64,000 nt of DNA from Chitinophaga rhizophila (GCF_019492185.1 NZ_JAICCF010000004.1:992001-1056000), one strand, 5' to 3'; positions 16,190 through 25,343 are shown, numbered from the stretch's first letter. Program-made: numbers and translations. The notes: generated from the sequence alone by a model not told the origin.

Positions 16190-19120
16190 ATGCGAGATAA
16201 GCTCAGGGTATTGGCCCGTAATCTGACGGGTACTCTATACGATGATGATACGATGCGTACCTTGTATGCAACCGATGCATCTGCCTACAGGGAAATGCCA
16301 TTGGCAGTAGCCATCCCGGCAAACGAAGAGGATATCAAAACATTGATTGCCTTCGCACGCGCCAATAAAACATCACTGATACCCCGTACTGCCGGCACCT
16401 CTCTTGCCGGACAGGTTGTAGGGAACGGCATTATTGTCGATGTTTCAAGAACCTTCACTAAGATACTGGAAATCAATACTGAAGAACATTGGGTAAGGGT
16501 ACAGCCGGGTGTGATCAGGGACGAACTGAACATGTTCCTGAAGCCACACGGGTTTTACTTTGGTCCGGAAACCTCTACTGCCAACAGGGCTATGATCGGT
16601 GGTATGGTGGGTAACAACTCCTGTGGCTCCAACTCAGTAGTTTACGGCAGTACCCGTGAACACCTGCTGGAGGTAAAGGCCATCCTCAGCGACGGATCAG
16701 ACGTGGTATTCAAAGCCATCTCTGCCGATGAGTTCCATGCCCGCTGTGAGCGTAACGATAACAGTCTCGAAACGACCGTATACCGTCAGCTGCGTACCAT
16801 GTTGGGCAACCATTCCAATCAGGAAGAGATCCGCAGGGAGTTCCCCAAGCCAAGCATTACCCGCCGTAACACCGGATATGCGGTGGATATGTTACTGGAA
16901 ACAGCACCCTTTACTGCGGGAAAAGAAGATTTCAACTTCTGTAAACTCATAGCCGGTTCTGAAGGAACACTGGCTTTCCTCACTGAAATAAAACTCAACG
17001 TATCTCCCCTGCCTCCGAAGGAGACCGGGCTGCTGTGCGTTCACTTCAATAACATCGACGAGTCCCTGCGCGCCAATATTATCGCGATGCGGTATAAACC
17101 AAGCGCCAGCGAACTGATAGACCATTACATCCTGGAATGTACCAAGGATAACATCCAGCAAAGTAAGAACCGCTTCTTTGTACAGGGTGACCCAGGCGCT
17201 ATCCTCGTAGTAGAATTTTGCCGCGACAACCGTGAAGCAATCACCGAAATCGCCAATGAGCTGATCACCGAGCTACAGGCTGCGGGTCTTGGCTACCACT
17301 TCCCTCTCCTGTTCGGGGAAGACACTAAAAAGATCTGGACCTTACGTAAAGCAGGTCTGGGCCTGCTCAGTAACCTGCCAGGTGATGAGAAAGCTGTTCC
17401 GGTAATTGAAGATACTGCTATTGATATCGAAGACCTGCCGGCCTATATCCGCGACTTTAACGATATCCTGAAGCAATACGGGCTATATTCTGTTCACTAT
17501 GCCCATGCGGGCAGCGGCGAGATCCACCTGCGTCCTATCATCAACCTGAAAACGGAAGAAGGTAATCAGCTGTTCCGGAAGATCGCCGAAGAAATTGCGA
17601 CCCTCGTGAAGAAATACCAGGGCTCCCTCAGTGGTGAACATGGCGATGGCCGTCTACGCGGTGAATTTATCCGCCAGATGATCGGGGAAAAGAATTACTC
17701 GCTGCTGCGCGAACTAAAGTATACCTGGGATCCGGAGAATATTTTCAATCCGAATAAGATCGTCGATACGCCCAGTATGAACAGCATGCTGCGTTATACT
17801 CCCGGGCAGAAAACACCGCCGCTGAAGACCGTCTTCCACTTCCCTGAGCAGACCATCCTGCAACATGCAGAGCAATGCAACGGCTCGGGCGACTGTCGTA
17901 AAACTGAGAAAAGCGGTGGTACCATGTGCCCAAGTTATATGGCTACCCGCAATGAAAAGGATACTACCCGCGCCAGGGCTAACATCCTGCGCGAGTTCCT
18001 GACTCATTCCAACAAGGAAAACAGATTCGATCATAAGGAGATCTACGAAGTACTGGACCTTTGCCTGGCCTGCAAAGGCTGCAAGTCTGAATGTCCGTCT
18101 AACGTAGATATGGCCAAACTGAAGATGGAGTTTCTCCAGCATTATCACGATGCAAATGGAGTACCCTTCCGGGCAAAACTTATCAGCAACTTCACCCGGC
18201 TGAACGGACTGGCAACTATTGCACCAGGCATTTACAACTGGATGATCAATACTCCGCTGACCAGTAACCTGATTAAGAAGACTTCGGGCTTTGCACTCAA
18301 ACGCTCGCTGCCGGAACTGCAGGCCACTACGCTGAGAAGCTGGTTTAAAAAGCAATGGCCGCAGGAGAAATCCACGCTGCCGGCCGCAAAACATACGGTG
18401 TACCTCTTCTGCGATGAGTTCACCAATTTCAACGACACACATATCGGTATCAAGGCGGTGAAGCTATTGCATCGTCTGGGCTATGACGTGAAGATGATCG
18501 AACATCAGGAAAGTGCACGTGCCTGGATGTCGAAAGGCTTACTGCGTAAAGCGCGCACCTTCGCAGAAGAGAATGTGCGGATCTTCAGCGATATCATCAA
18601 CGACCAGGTGCCACTACTTGGTGTAGAACCGTCTGCTATCCTGAGTTTCCGTGATGAATACCCGGATCTGGTGCGTGAAGACCTGAGAGAGAAAGCGCAA
18701 TTGCTTGCACCTAATGTATTCCTGGTAGATGAATTTCTGAGCCGGGAAGCCGCCGCTGGCCATATCTCTTCCTCATTGTTTACCACAGAGAAAAAGCAGG
18801 TCAAATTACATGGTCATTGTCAGCAGAAGGCCCTGTCAACGCCCATCCACAGCAAAAATATCCTTTCGTTACCTGCCAACTACGCCGTAGAGATCATACC
18901 TTCAGGCTGTTGCGGGATGGCTGGTTCCTTTGGTTATGAGGCAGAGCACTACGACCTGTCTATGCAGATCGGTGAAATGGTACTATTTCCGGCCGTGCGG
19001 AATGCATCCGAAGAAACCATCATTGCCGCTCCTGGGACGAGCTGCAGGCACCAGGTGAAAGATGGTACTGGCAAAAAGGCAAAACATCCGATAGAAGTGG
19101 TGTTTGAAGCATTGGTCTAA
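16190..19120 (+). CDS. FAD-linked oxidase / Fe-S oxidoreductase (D-lactate or D-2-hydroxyglutarate dehydrogenase type)
   Basis: A 976-residue fusion of the YdiJ/Dld-II kind. The N-terminal FAD-binding domain (residues about 35-190) contains PRTAGTSLAGQVVG and GGMVGNNSCGSNS. An FAD-oxidase C-terminal domain follows (about 260-530), ending in SGEHGDGRLRGEF. Two Fe-S cysteine groups follow: CNGSGDC (~562) with a further CP near 580, and CLACKGCKSECP (~625). At the C terminus are the two CCG-type motifs, HGHCQQKA (~874) and SGCCGMAGSFGYE (~905). It probably oxidises a D-2-hydroxyacid and passes electrons to the respiratory chain; D-lactate versus D-2-hydroxyglutarate cannot be decided by eye. It is a single gene ending at a strong hairpin. 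Confidence 0.93.
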   Translation: MRDKLRVLARNLTGTLYDDDTMRTLYATDASAYREMPLAVAIPANEEDIKTLIAFARANKTSLIPRTAGTSLAGQVVGNGIIVDVSRTFTKILEINTEEHWVRVQPGVIRDELNMFLKPHGFYFGPETSTANRAMIGGMVGNNSCGSNSVVYGSTREHLLEVKAILSDGSDVVFKAISADEFHARCERNDNSLETTVYRQLRTMLGNHSNQEEIRREFPKPSITRRNTGYAVDMLLETAPFTAGKEDFNFCKLIAGSEGTLAFLTEIKLNVSPLPPKETGLLCVHFNNIDESLRANIIAMRYKPSASELIDHYILECTKDNIQQSKNRFFVQGDPGAILVVEFCRDNREAITEIANELITELQAAGLGYHFPLLFGEDTKKIWTLRKAGLGLLSNLPGDEKAVPVIEDTAIDIEDLPAYIRDFNDILKQYGLYSVHYAHAGSGEIHLRPIINLKTEEGNQLFRKIAEEIATLVKKYQGSLSGEHGDGRLRGEFIRQMIGEKNYSLLRELKYTWDPENIFNPNKIVDTPSMNSMLRYTPGQKTPPLKTVFHFPEQTILQHAEQCNGSGDCRKTEKSGGTMCPSYMATRNEKDTTRARANILREFLTHSNKENRFDHKEIYEVLDLCLACKGCKSECPSNVDMAKLKMEFLQHYHDANGVPFRAKLISNFTRLNGLATIAPGIYNWMINTPLTSNLIKKTSGFALKRSLPELQATTLRSWFKKQWPQEKSTLPAAKHTVYLFCDEFTNFNDTHIGIKAVKLLHRLGYDVKMIEHQESARAWMSKGLLRKARTFAEENVRIFSDIINDQVPLLGVEPSAILSFRDEYPDLVREDLREKAQLLAPNVFLVDEFLSREAAAGHISSSLFTTEKKQVKLHGHCQQKALSTPIHSKNILSLPANYAVEIIPSGCCGMAGSFGYEAEHYDLSMQIGEMVLFPAVRNASEETIIAAPGTSCRHQVKDGTGKKAKHPIEVVFEALV

Positions 19121-19262
19121 ACCCCGCACATCAGCAAGGCCGGATCAGTACATAGTATCTAACCGAGACCGGAAAACGGGGGTATGCACATCAGGTGGAT
19201 GGAGTAAAAAACAAAAAGAAGGTGCACGTACTAAAGGGATTTGGTATGCTGACCGTAATATA

Positions 19263-19304
19263 AAAGCGTAAGGGCTCACCATGGATGGTGGGCCCTTACG
19301 CTTT
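19263..19304. terminator. strong hairpin terminator
   Basis: Eighteen-base arms with one G-T wobble, AAAGCGTAAGGGC paired with GCCCTTACGCTTT, around a 6-base loop. It lies between the convergent dehydrogenase and inositol oxygenase genes. Confidence 0.8.
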
Positions 19305-19385
19305 ATAAGTAGCTGGCAGTGTTGCCAGTCATTGGATACGATATATTTTACTATGAGCGGCATATGGCCGAACAAGTCTTCGCGC

Positions 19386-20270
19386 TTACAGCCTGATCAT
19401 GTCGGGCAGGTACTTAGCAATCAGCCCTTCGTAGTAAGGCTTCAGTTCACTGATTACCGGCGGTTTCGGACTCTTTGAGTAAAGATCATAAGGATTGAAT
19501 TTCTTTACCCATTCAAACATCTCCCTGTCATGATCGTTCATGAGGTGCGCATAGGCGTCTTCCCGGTGTTGGGCATAGAAAGAGTGATAGCGAATCATAT
19601 ATAACGCCGGCTCAGGCAAATGGTCTTTCATCATCTGGTAAAGGTATTCATCATGCCCCCAGGAAAGATCGACCTCATTCAGGCCACAGTTCGGGCTATA
19701 GATACCATATTTTGTATTGTAACGTTCATCCTGCTCATCAGGATTGGCAGCAAAAAACTCAGGATAAACTATTTTGTCAGAGAATTTGCAGCCTACAGGG
19801 AAAGTATCTCCTACTACCGCCCATTGCGGCTCTCCGAAGAGACACAATACTTTACCCATGTCGTGAATAAACCCGGTGAGTACGAACCAGTCGGGATGAC
19901 CATCCGCCCTGATAGCCTCGGCGGTCTGCAGCAGGTGTTGCAGTTGATCGAGTTCAATATCAGGATCTGAATCGTCTACCAGGGTATTCAGAAACTCCAT
20001 TGCGCCCCAAACCGGCATTTCCTTCCGGCTGAAACTCAGAAATTCCTTCTTCTTTTGCTGGACAAAGTCATAAGTCTGGTATTGATGGTTCAGGCGGTAA
20101 AACTCCCTTACAGTATCACGACCCGGATTATCGTAGTTACGGTATTCCTCTTTGGACTTATCTGTTTCAGGAACTGCTGGTTCCGGATAGCGCAATAGTA
20201 CGTCATCTTCCCATTGCTCAATGCTATGTAATGGATTCAATTCTTCGTTGGAAAAGTTGTTTGAGCTCAT
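19386..20270 (-). CDS. inositol oxygenase (MIOX family)
   Basis: Di-iron oxygenase cleaving myo-inositol to D-glucuronate. With the ATG at 20270 it has 294 residues, close to the ~285 of animal MIOX, and aligns block by block. Seen are TYDFVQQKK, LVDDSDPDIELDQ, FIHDMGKVLCLFGEPQWAVVGDT, CGLNEVDLSWGHDEY, MIRYHSF and FNPYDLYSKSP. The HD pair and the later His/Asp residues that bind the iron atoms are present. A longer reading to 20498 would run into a non-coding repeat array, so the inner ATG is preferred. The next gene upstream on the same strand is a sodium/solute symporter that could import inositol. Confidence 0.93.
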   Translation of the reverse strand: MSSNNFSNEELNPLHSIEQWEDDVLLRYPEPAVPETDKSKEEYRNYDNPGRDTVREFYRLNHQYQTYDFVQQKKKEFLSFSRKEMPVWGAMEFLNTLVDDSDPDIELDQLQHLLQTAEAIRADGHPDWFVLTGFIHDMGKVLCLFGEPQWAVVGDTFPVGCKFSDKIVYPEFFAANPDEQDERYNTKYGIYSPNCGLNEVDLSWGHDEYLYQMMKDHLPEPALYMIRYHSFYAQHREDAYAHLMNDHDREMFEWVKKFNPYDLYSKSPKPPVISELKPYYEGLIAKYLPDMIRL

Positions 20271-20334
20271 AGTTCGTGGAAATTGAAATGGAGAAAATAA
20301 GATGTTAGTCTGCTCATCTAATTTACTGATTTCA

Positions 20335-20368
20335 ATCGATTTCCGGAAAAAAACATGGGAAAATCGAT
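20335..20368. repeat. inverted repeat upstream of inositol oxygenase
   Basis: ATCGATTT at 20335-20342 and AAATCGAT at 20361-20368 are perfect complements, separated by 18 bases. They lie 65-98 bases before the oxygenase ATG, a plausible operator position. No regulator gene is adjacent. Confidence 0.4.
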
Positions 20369-20433
20369 GCATGTTGGATGGAGTGTTGTATCCGTGGTGG
20401 TGGCAGTAAATATGCCGTACGTGGTCCTGATTT

Positions 20434-20708
20434 GAACATGTCAGGGGTATGTCAGGGGTGTGTTGACCGCATACCCGCTCCCAGTAAGGCATTAGCACGC
20501 TTTGGGTTGGCTATTAGTCCGCATCAAGTCCACCTCTAGTCCACCCCTAGTTCGTACCTTATATACCCTTAGTCCGTACCGAGTTCACATCTTGTCTGCA
20601 TCGTGTTCAATGCTATTCCTGGGCTACTTCCCTATTCATTTCATTCCAGTCTATCTCCTGGCTGCATCGGATGTACTACCAGTTCATATTGAGTTCATCC
20701 CGGGTCTG
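20434..20708 (-). repeat. array of 25 degenerate 11-nt units
   Basis: Read on the minus strand the region divides into 25 consecutive 11-mers in perfect register. Examples are TGGACTAGAGG, TGGACTTGATG, CGGACTAATAG, CGAACTAGGGG, TGAACTCGGTA, TGAACTGGTAG, CTGACATACCC and CTGACATGTTC. Positions 2-6 tend to GRACT; the rest is loose. About half the units carry a clear RAC at positions 3-5. No unit is deleted or shifted across 275 bases. The period is close to one DNA turn and is not codon-like. Function is unknown. Confidence 0.75.
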
Positions 20709-20793
20709 CCGGAAACGTCATTCCTCCTTGCTCCGGCGGTACTCCGACGAAGCTGCGGTTTTGTATACCGACTGACGGATACTCATTATAGAA

Positions 20794-20830
20794 AAAAGGG
20801 CGTCCTGTTGGTTTAACAGGGCGCCCTTTT
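20794..20830 (-). terminator. terminator of the sodium/solute symporter gene
   Basis: AAAAGGGCG...CGCCCTTTT with inner CCTGTT/AACAGG pairs. On the minus strand it is followed by a run of T. It lies 40 bases after the symporter stop. Confidence 0.85.
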
Positions 20831-20869
20831 ATTGTTATCAGGGGATCTACCTAATTACTAATTTATTGA

Positions 20870-22519
20870 TTACCAGAATACTGTGTACAAAACTACCAGT
20901 ATACCCGTAATGATAGCACTACCTACCAGGAATGCTGGTGTAGTACGGAACATAGAAGTATCGATCTCAATGATGCGTTTCTGATCTTTGCTGCGCTTGT
21001 CTGCCAATGTCACTACAATCATCAGTACTACCAGGAAGACAAAGACGATGGTCATACGGTCCAGGAAAGGATAGTCCGGGAATGCACCGTTCGTCCAGGC
21101 TGGCAGGAAATTAAGCAGGGCTGATAATGGGATGGTCAGTATTGCCGCCAGCAACGCTGCCAGCGAGGTAGTGCGTCTCCAGAAGAAACCCAGCAGGAAT
21201 ATCGCCAGGATGCCTGGTGAGATATATCCTACACAATCCTGGATAAACTGGTACGCCTGATCCAGTGTAGTCAGTGCAGGCGCTACTATACAAGCGATCA
21301 GCATGGAAACAATGACAGCGATACGGCCTACTCTTACCAGGTGTTTTTCACTGGCATTTTTATTAAAATACTTATGGTAAATATCCAGGGAGAAGATAGT
21401 GGAAATACTATTCAGTTTACCCGCCAGCGAAGCCACGATAGCGGCAGTCAGCGCTGCAAATGCGAGTCCTTTAAGCCCCACAGGCAGCAGGTTCATCAAA
21501 GTGGGGTAAGCCAGGTCTGGTTTTACTACGCCGGCCGCATTTTTCAACTCATCATTGAATACACCTTCTTTGAACAGCACGTAGGCGGTAATGCCGGGAA
21601 TGACTGCAATCACCGGTATGATCAGTTTCAGGAATGCCGCGAACAGGATCCCATTCCGCGCCGTCTTCAGATCAGCGCCGAGGGCACGCTGGATGATGTA
21701 TTGGTTACATCCCCAGTAGTTCAGGTTATTGATCCACATACCACCGATCAGTACAGAAAGTCCGGGCAGGTCTTTATAGTAAGGATGGTCGGAGGAGAAT
21801 ATCATATGGAAATGGGTATCAGCTTTTTCTCTTACGATGGTGATCCCTTTCAGGATATTATCCCCATAACCAAAGTGATTGGATACCAGGTTCAGGGCCA
21901 GGTAAGTTGTTGCCAATCCACCGACAATCAGCACGAACACCTGGATGACATCCGTATAACCGATCACCTTCATTCCGCCGAGCGTTACCAGCAATGCGAA
22001 GATGGCCAGGCCGATGATACACCAGAAGAATGGTATACCTGAGATGGCGGTGATAGCCAGTGCACCGAGATAGATGATAGATGTAAGGTTTACCAGCACG
22101 TAGACAATCAGCCAGAAAATGGCCATGATCGTACTTACCGTCGCGTTATAACGTTCCAGCAGGAACTGCGGCATGGTGTAGATCTTGTTCTTGAGGTAAA
22201 TAGGTATGAAGAAGATAGCCACAATGATGAGCGTGGCGGCAGCAATCCATTCGTAAGACGAGATAGCCAGTCCGAGCGCGAAGCCTGAACCTGACTGTCC
22301 GATGAAGTGTTCTGCCGAGATATTAGAGGCAATCAGCGACGCGCCGATGGCCCACCAGGTCAGAGAACCTTCTGCCAGGAAGAAGTCTTTGGTGCTGGCA
22401 GTTTTTGATCGCTTGCGTTGAAATACATAATAACCGAACCCGGCTACAATGATAAAATAGATAAAGAAAACCAGGTAATCCCAGTTCTGTAAGTGGTGCG
22501 TATCAGCTATTTGGTTCAT
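20870..22519 (-). CDS. SGLT-type sodium/solute symporter
   Basis: Inner-membrane transporter of the SSS family, 549 residues with about 14 hydrophobic segments. Typical blocks are FFLAEGSLTWWAIGASLIASNISAEHF near residue 45, GSGFALGLAISSYEW after it, and LGGMKVIGYTDVIQV near 205. The AEGSLTWWAIG and SNISAEHFIGQ segments resemble vSGLT and the mammalian glucose/inositol transporters. It precedes the inositol oxygenase on the same strand, which makes myo-inositol a reasonable substrate guess, but 599 bases and a strong terminator lie between them, so they are not one transcript. Confidence 0.9.
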   Translation of the reverse strand: MNQIADTHHLQNWDYLVFFIYFIIVAGFGYYVFQRKRSKTASTKDFFLAEGSLTWWAIGASLIASNISAEHFIGQSGSGFALGLAISSYEWIAAATLIIVAIFFIPIYLKNKIYTMPQFLLERYNATVSTIMAIFWLIVYVLVNLTSIIYLGALAITAISGIPFFWCIIGLAIFALLVTLGGMKVIGYTDVIQVFVLIVGGLATTYLALNLVSNHFGYGDNILKGITIVREKADTHFHMIFSSDHPYYKDLPGLSVLIGGMWINNLNYWGCNQYIIQRALGADLKTARNGILFAAFLKLIIPVIAVIPGITAYVLFKEGVFNDELKNAAGVVKPDLAYPTLMNLLPVGLKGLAFAALTAAIVASLAGKLNSISTIFSLDIYHKYFNKNASEKHLVRVGRIAVIVSMLIACIVAPALTTLDQAYQFIQDCVGYISPGILAIFLLGFFWRRTTSLAALLAAILTIPLSALLNFLPAWTNGAFPDYPFLDRMTIVFVFLVVLMIVVTLADKRSKDQKRIIEIDTSMFRTTPAFLVGSAIITGILVVLYTVFW

Positions 22520-22656
22520 ATCAGGGATTTAAAGGCCCGCTCACAAGCTGTTTTCAGACCGTAGCATTAAGTTTGATAAGTAAAAAAGCGGGTCAAGATA
22601 CTTAAATAAACATTATTTCAATAGCCCGCATTGTTTTTACGTTATATTTACCCTGT

Positions 22657-23688
22657 ATGTTAGAAGTAGATAAAAAGGAAGCGTACCTCCTGCAGCGGGC
22701 GGTGCGTCAATGGGAATCCGAAAACCTTATTACCCCTGAGCAGGCTAGCCGTATGAAAGATTCCTGGCGGGTGAGGCAGGGTGACTGGCAGGCGGTGACC
22801 CTCTATATCTTTATTGCGGCTATTTCATGTGCATTGATGGCTTTCGGTTCACTGGTGCTGGATGAAAAATGGATTGAGGTATTTCGTCTGAAGTATTCGC
22901 TTACTGACGGAATAATATCCGCACTATTTGCCGGGCTAACAGTGTTTCTATGTCTGCACGGTTACCGCCGTCAGCAGAAACAACCTGCTTACTCGCTCAA
23001 CAGGGAATTGTTCTGGTTATTGCCGATCCTGAGTATAGGCGTCAGTGTCGTGTACCTGGGTAAGTCGGTACAGTACCTGAATGGTAATCATGGCGCGTTC
23101 TGGCTGCTGGCCACAGTGGCATACGGAGTGATTGGTGTGTTGCTGGGTTCCAGGTTGATGTGGACAGCAACCCTGCTATGCCTGATACCAGCTTACGTAA
23201 AGCTTACTTACTATCTTTCTGAGGACAGTTCTTTTTTCTGGGGAATGAACCTCCCGTGCCGCATGGTATTGCTGGCAGTGCTGATGATTGGTATCCATTC
23301 GTTGTTCCGTAAGAATCGTTTATACTCAGCGGTGAAGCACATTACCTGGGCCGGCAGCTGGCTGTTACTAATGGTTTCAGGCTGGATGATCTCTATATTT
23401 GGCAATACTGCGTCTTTTGAAGAGTGGCAGCAGGTAAGGCAGGTACATCTGCTATGGTGGGTAGCGGGATTTACGATATTGTGTGTACTGGTATTGTTGT
23501 GGGGTATTAAAACACACGATACGATGGTCAGGGATATGGCAGTGTTGTTTTTACTGCTGGACCTGTATACCAGGTATTTTGAGTACTTGTGGGACCGCAC
23601 GCATAAGGGCGTATTCTTTACAGTGCTGGCCTTGTCGTTCTGGTGGCTGGGTAAGATGATAGAGAAGAAACTAAGAACCCGGACATAG
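22657..23688 (+). CDS. DUF2157-like membrane protein
   Basis: Inner-membrane protein of 343 residues. The N-terminal ~45 residues are soluble and helical (LLQRAVRQWESENLITPEQASRM), the pattern that opens DUF2157 proteins. About nine or ten hydrophobic segments follow, and the tail is basic. Function is unknown. It is transcribed divergently from the symporter and ends at a long hairpin facing the terpene synthase gene. TATATTTA just before the ATG resembles a -7 element. Confidence 0.7.
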   Translation: MLEVDKKEAYLLQRAVRQWESENLITPEQASRMKDSWRVRQGDWQAVTLYIFIAAISCALMAFGSLVLDEKWIEVFRLKYSLTDGIISALFAGLTVFLCLHGYRRQQKQPAYSLNRELFWLLPILSIGVSVVYLGKSVQYLNGNHGAFWLLATVAYGVIGVLLGSRLMWTATLLCLIPAYVKLTYYLSEDSSFFWGMNLPCRMVLLAVLMIGIHSLFRKNRLYSAVKHITWAGSWLLLMVSGWMISIFGNTASFEEWQQVRQVHLLWWVAGFTILCVLVLLWGIKTHDTMVRDMAVLFLLLDLYTRYFEYLWDRTHKGVFFTVLALSFWWLGKMIEKKLRTRT

Positions 23689-23703
23689 ATTTATAGATAT
23701 GAA

Positions 23704-23770
23704 ATGCAGCGAAGACCGGCCTGCATATACATCAGGTTTGGCCTGTGATATGCGCTGATCTTCGCTGCAT
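23704..23770. terminator. long hairpin between convergent genes
   Basis: Outer arms ATGCAGCGAAGA (23704-23715) and TCTTCGCTGCAT (23759-23770) are perfect complements, with further internal pairing between GCATAT and ATATGC. It separates the DUF2157 and terpene synthase genes. There is no clear T-run. Confidence 0.6.
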
Positions 23771-23813
23771 GATTAAGGTCGGGTTGAGACTTCCCGATTC
23801 CTCTTTTTCAAAT

Positions 23814-24779
23814 TTACCTGGCTACGCCAACTTCCACTTCCCTGTTTACATATCTTCCGGTATCGTGAAAGCTCCAGTCGTAATTGGCTGTGATCCAGGA
23901 GCGCAGTACTGACAGGAATCTTTCCAGTTCAGCGTCTACTTCGGCTCCAAAGGATGGCAGCAGTTTTTCGAGTGCGGTAAAGAGTTTGACTTCTTCGTCG
24001 TGCATCCTGGCGGTTTCGTTGACAGCTTCCTGGAGGGAGATATTGCGTTCATGATGTAATACGAGAACGAGATTATGGACATCTCCCTGTTTAGCTTCTT
24101 TTGCACAGGAGAAGATGTCATTGGCCCAGCACACGATATTATTGCAGGCCAGTACCAGTCGCTGTACGATGAAGTGCTGCAGAATATGTGACGGCAGATA
24201 GACTTTTTCTATGATCTCGATAGCTTCGACATCAGCAAACAATGCACCGGTGTAAGGCCGCATCGTTACATATTCAGCTACAGTAGGCGTGCTGCCGGCG
24301 GCTCTGTTACCTGCTTCCCAATGGCAGGAAGTGAAGTATTCTTCCATACTTCTGATAAAACGGGTCTGCCATGCAGTATCGCCCAGTGCCTGCATACGTT
24401 CCCATATGTCAGTAAAACTTCTTCCCAATACGGTATCAACAGGCTTATTATGCTTCAGGATATCCATAAAGCCGTCAGTAACGTGTTCCAGGTAAACAGC
24501 TTTTTTCCCGAGTTGGGCTTCATCGCACTGATCATCCAGCATAAACAGCCAGGTGTTAAAGTTAGCGATGGTGCAGAGTTCATGAAAACCTGCCTGTGGA
24601 AATGCTCTGGCAGCCAGCCAGGCAAAGCGGGACTTGTCAAAACGGGCCATTGCTTCAGGAGTGGTAATGAAGCCGAAGTCAGCCACCCATTGACGGTTCT
24701 GTTCGTGCGCTGCTGTTACGTATTGGTTAATAAGGGAGGGGAACGGATAGATTATCCGAGGCAAGGTGATCGTTGGCAT
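23814..24779 (-). CDS. class I terpene synthase
   Basis: Terpene cyclase of about 321 residues, single alpha domain, the usual size in bacteria. The metal-binding aspartate motif is DDQCDE at residues 82-87. The second metal site is NDIFSCAKE at 220-228, a full NSE triad. The diphosphate sensor Arg is R174, exactly 46 residues before the triad, and the C-terminal RY pair is near 309-310. All catalytic landmarks are intact, so it should be active on a prenyl diphosphate; chain length and product cannot be predicted. It starts 33 bases after idi, which supplies the allylic precursor, so the pair forms an operon. No P450 or prenyltransferase lies beside it. Confidence 0.93.
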   Translation of the reverse strand: MPTITLPRIIYPFPSLINQYVTAAHEQNRQWVADFGFITTPEAMARFDKSRFAWLAARAFPQAGFHELCTIANFNTWLFMLDDQCDEAQLGKKAVYLEHVTDGFMDILKHNKPVDTVLGRSFTDIWERMQALGDTAWQTRFIRSMEEYFTSCHWEAGNRAAGSTPTVAEYVTMRPYTGALFADVEAIEIIEKVYLPSHILQHFIVQRLVLACNNIVCWANDIFSCAKEAKQGDVHNLVLVLHHERNISLQEAVNETARMHDEEVKLFTALEKLLPSFGAEVDAELERFLSVLRSWITANYDWSFHDTGRYVNREVEVGVAR

Positions 24780-24812
24780 AGTAAAAAGTGGGTTAAGTGG
24801 GTTAAAGGGACA

Positions 24813-25328
24813 TCATTCCCTTAATTGATCAATTACTTTTGGAAAGGCCAGTCTGAACCAACTGGTGAATTGCTCAGGAGTTGCCGTAAGCTGCCGTAGG
24901 ATTTCATCTATTGGTAAATAATGAAATGCGTGTACTTCAATGGGATCTGGGTGGATCTCTCCGTTATAGAAGCCTACCCATACGTGGTCGTATTCATGTT
25001 CAATCAGACCGTTGTCAAATTCTGTGCGGTAAGTAAACTGGAATAGTTCGCGTAACGGGCAATCAAAGCCCATTTCTTCTGCAAGACGCCGGTGTGTGGC
25101 GGCTTCCACGGTTTCGCCCGGGAGGGGATGACTACAGCAGGCGTTGGTCCACAAGCCTCCGGAATGATATTTATCGAGTGCGCGCTGTTGTAGCAACATC
25201 TCTCCTTTATCATTCAAAACAAAAACTGAAAAGGCCCTGTGCAGGAGACCTTTTTCGTGTGCTTCCATTTTTTCCATCAATCCTGTTTCCTCATCGTGCT
25301 CATTCACCAATATTACCTGTGCTTTCAT
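24813..25328 (-). CDS. idi: isopentenyl-diphosphate delta-isomerase (type 1)
   Basis: Interconverts IPP and DMAPP, the two C5 building blocks of isoprenoids. It is a Nudix-fold protein of 171 residues. HRAFSVFVLN leads into the fold, followed by GLWTNACCSHPLPGE (active-site Cys and metal His), the Nudix-like RRLAEEMGF, and EHEYDHVWVG with catalytic Glu. It is first in an operon with the terpene synthase. A TATATTTG element (25336-25343, minus strand) lies only about ten bases before the ATG, suggesting a very short or leaderless transcript. Confidence 0.96.
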   Translation of the reverse strand: MKAQVILVNEHDEETGLMEKMEAHEKGLLHRAFSVFVLNDKGEMLLQQRALDKYHSGGLWTNACCSHPLPGETVEAATHRRLAEEMGFDCPLRELFQFTYRTEFDNGLIEHEYDHVWVGFYNGEIHPDPIEVHAFHYLPIDEILRQLTATPEQFTSWFRLAFPKVIDQLRE

Positions 25329-25335
25329 ACAATGA

Positions 25336-25343
25336 CAAATATA
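25336..25343 (-). promoter_or_regulatory. idi promoter -7 element (TATATTTG)
   Basis: Minus-strand TATATTTG matches TAnnTTTG and ends eight bases before the idi ATG. The predicted transcript would be almost leaderless. The -33 partner is not clear. Confidence 0.4.

Larger units (their letters stand above)
20271..20869. other. non-coding region with an 11-nt repeat array
   Basis: 599 bases between the symporter stop and the inositol oxygenase start. From the oxygenase side it contains an inverted repeat ATCGATTT/AAATCGAT (20335-20342 and 20361-20368), the 11-nt array (20434-20708) and the symporter terminator. Open frames through it are incidental because the repeat period is not a multiple of three. 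Confidence 0.7.

Noticed and set aside
20271..20498. N-terminal extension of the inositol oxygenase
   Set aside because: It would translate the 11-nt array and the inverted repeat; the inner ATG at 20270 gives the normal family length.
20434..20708. CRISPR array
   Set aside because: Units are 11 bases, degenerate and contiguous, with no spacers and no cas genes.
20502..20816. Open frame of 104 codons across the 11-nt array
   Set aside because: The repeat unit is not a multiple of three, the translation shows no family features, and the frame runs into the symporter terminator.
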